The position numbers were made by a program, and so were the translations under genes. Of a stretch of 11,942 nt of DNA, positions 11,919 to 11,942 are shown piece after piece. Position 1 is the first letter of the stretch; each line of letters opens with the position of its first letter. The DNA comes from Candidatus Doudnabacteria bacterium. GTDB taxonomy: Bacteria; Patescibacteriota; Doudnabacteria; UBA920. The notes under the pieces were generated by a model. The model ran no database searches and was not told the DNA's origin. It saw only the letters and a list, made by a program, of their open reading frames with translations. The DNA lies in assembly GCA_903913365.1 (NCBI GenBank), contig CAIWKW010000023.1:1-11942 (forward strand), written 5' to 3'.

Positions 11919-11942
11919 CATATATGATATAAATTTTGTATT

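Overview
The window looks like a chromosome segment of a Candidate Phyla Radiation (Patescibacteria, probably Parcubacteria-like) bacterium. This is inferred from the compact gene set, the short IF-2 without a long N-terminal linker, a DUF4446-type protein, a bactofilin, a divergent diacylglycerol-kinase-like protein, a free-standing LAGLIDADG protein beside a tRNA gene, and the general lack of Shine-Dalgarno (SD) sites. No 16S gene or taxonomic marker is present, so the assignment is an inference.

Plus strand, 1-4084. A tightly packed pyrimidine operon comes first: pyrE (5' end outside the window), pyrF and pyrD, whose products convert dihydroorotate to orotate, OMP and UMP. pyrF carries an in-frame palindromic insert. 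An A+T-rich LAGLIDADG endonuclease gene with its own promoter-like sequence follows, ending 4 nt before a complete tRNA-Leu(GAG) with encoded CCA. A terminator, then a flavodoxin-fold NAD(P)H:FMN reductase with its own terminator, close the block.

Minus strand, 4112-11548. Read in the direction of transcription: DUF4446-like protein, bactofilin, diacylglycerol-kinase-like protein; then purF behind a roughly 150-nt leader; then infB; then rbfA, a DHH/DHHA1 phosphoesterase (NrnA-like), and a previously unlisted 50-aa single-pass membrane protein with a very strong SD. infB-rbfA-nrnA is a conserved translation and RNA-turnover neighbourhood. Intrinsic terminators follow purF and infB, and promoter-like sequences precede infB, rbfA, purF and the DUF4446 gene. 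A divergent small membrane-protein gene and its terminator lie at the right end on the plus strand.

No gene-free stretch exceeds 300 bases. The longest gaps (7891-8072, 9465-9626, 5811-5964, 3326-3466, 5312-5450, 10470-10571) hold terminators, promoter-like sequences, a leader ORF and two unusual palindromic word-repeat blocks.

The points most worth checking are: (1) a candidate attenuator in the purF leader, made of an extended -10 promoter, a 23-codon apparently leaderless ORF, and an intrinsic-terminator hairpin that begins at its stop codon; (2) the 50-aa membrane protein at 4112-4264; (3) the palindromic element translated inside pyrF; (4) the endonuclease/tRNA-Leu junction; (5) the two intergenic palindromes built of repeated short words; (6) divergent active-site motifs in the DHH and kinase-like proteins.
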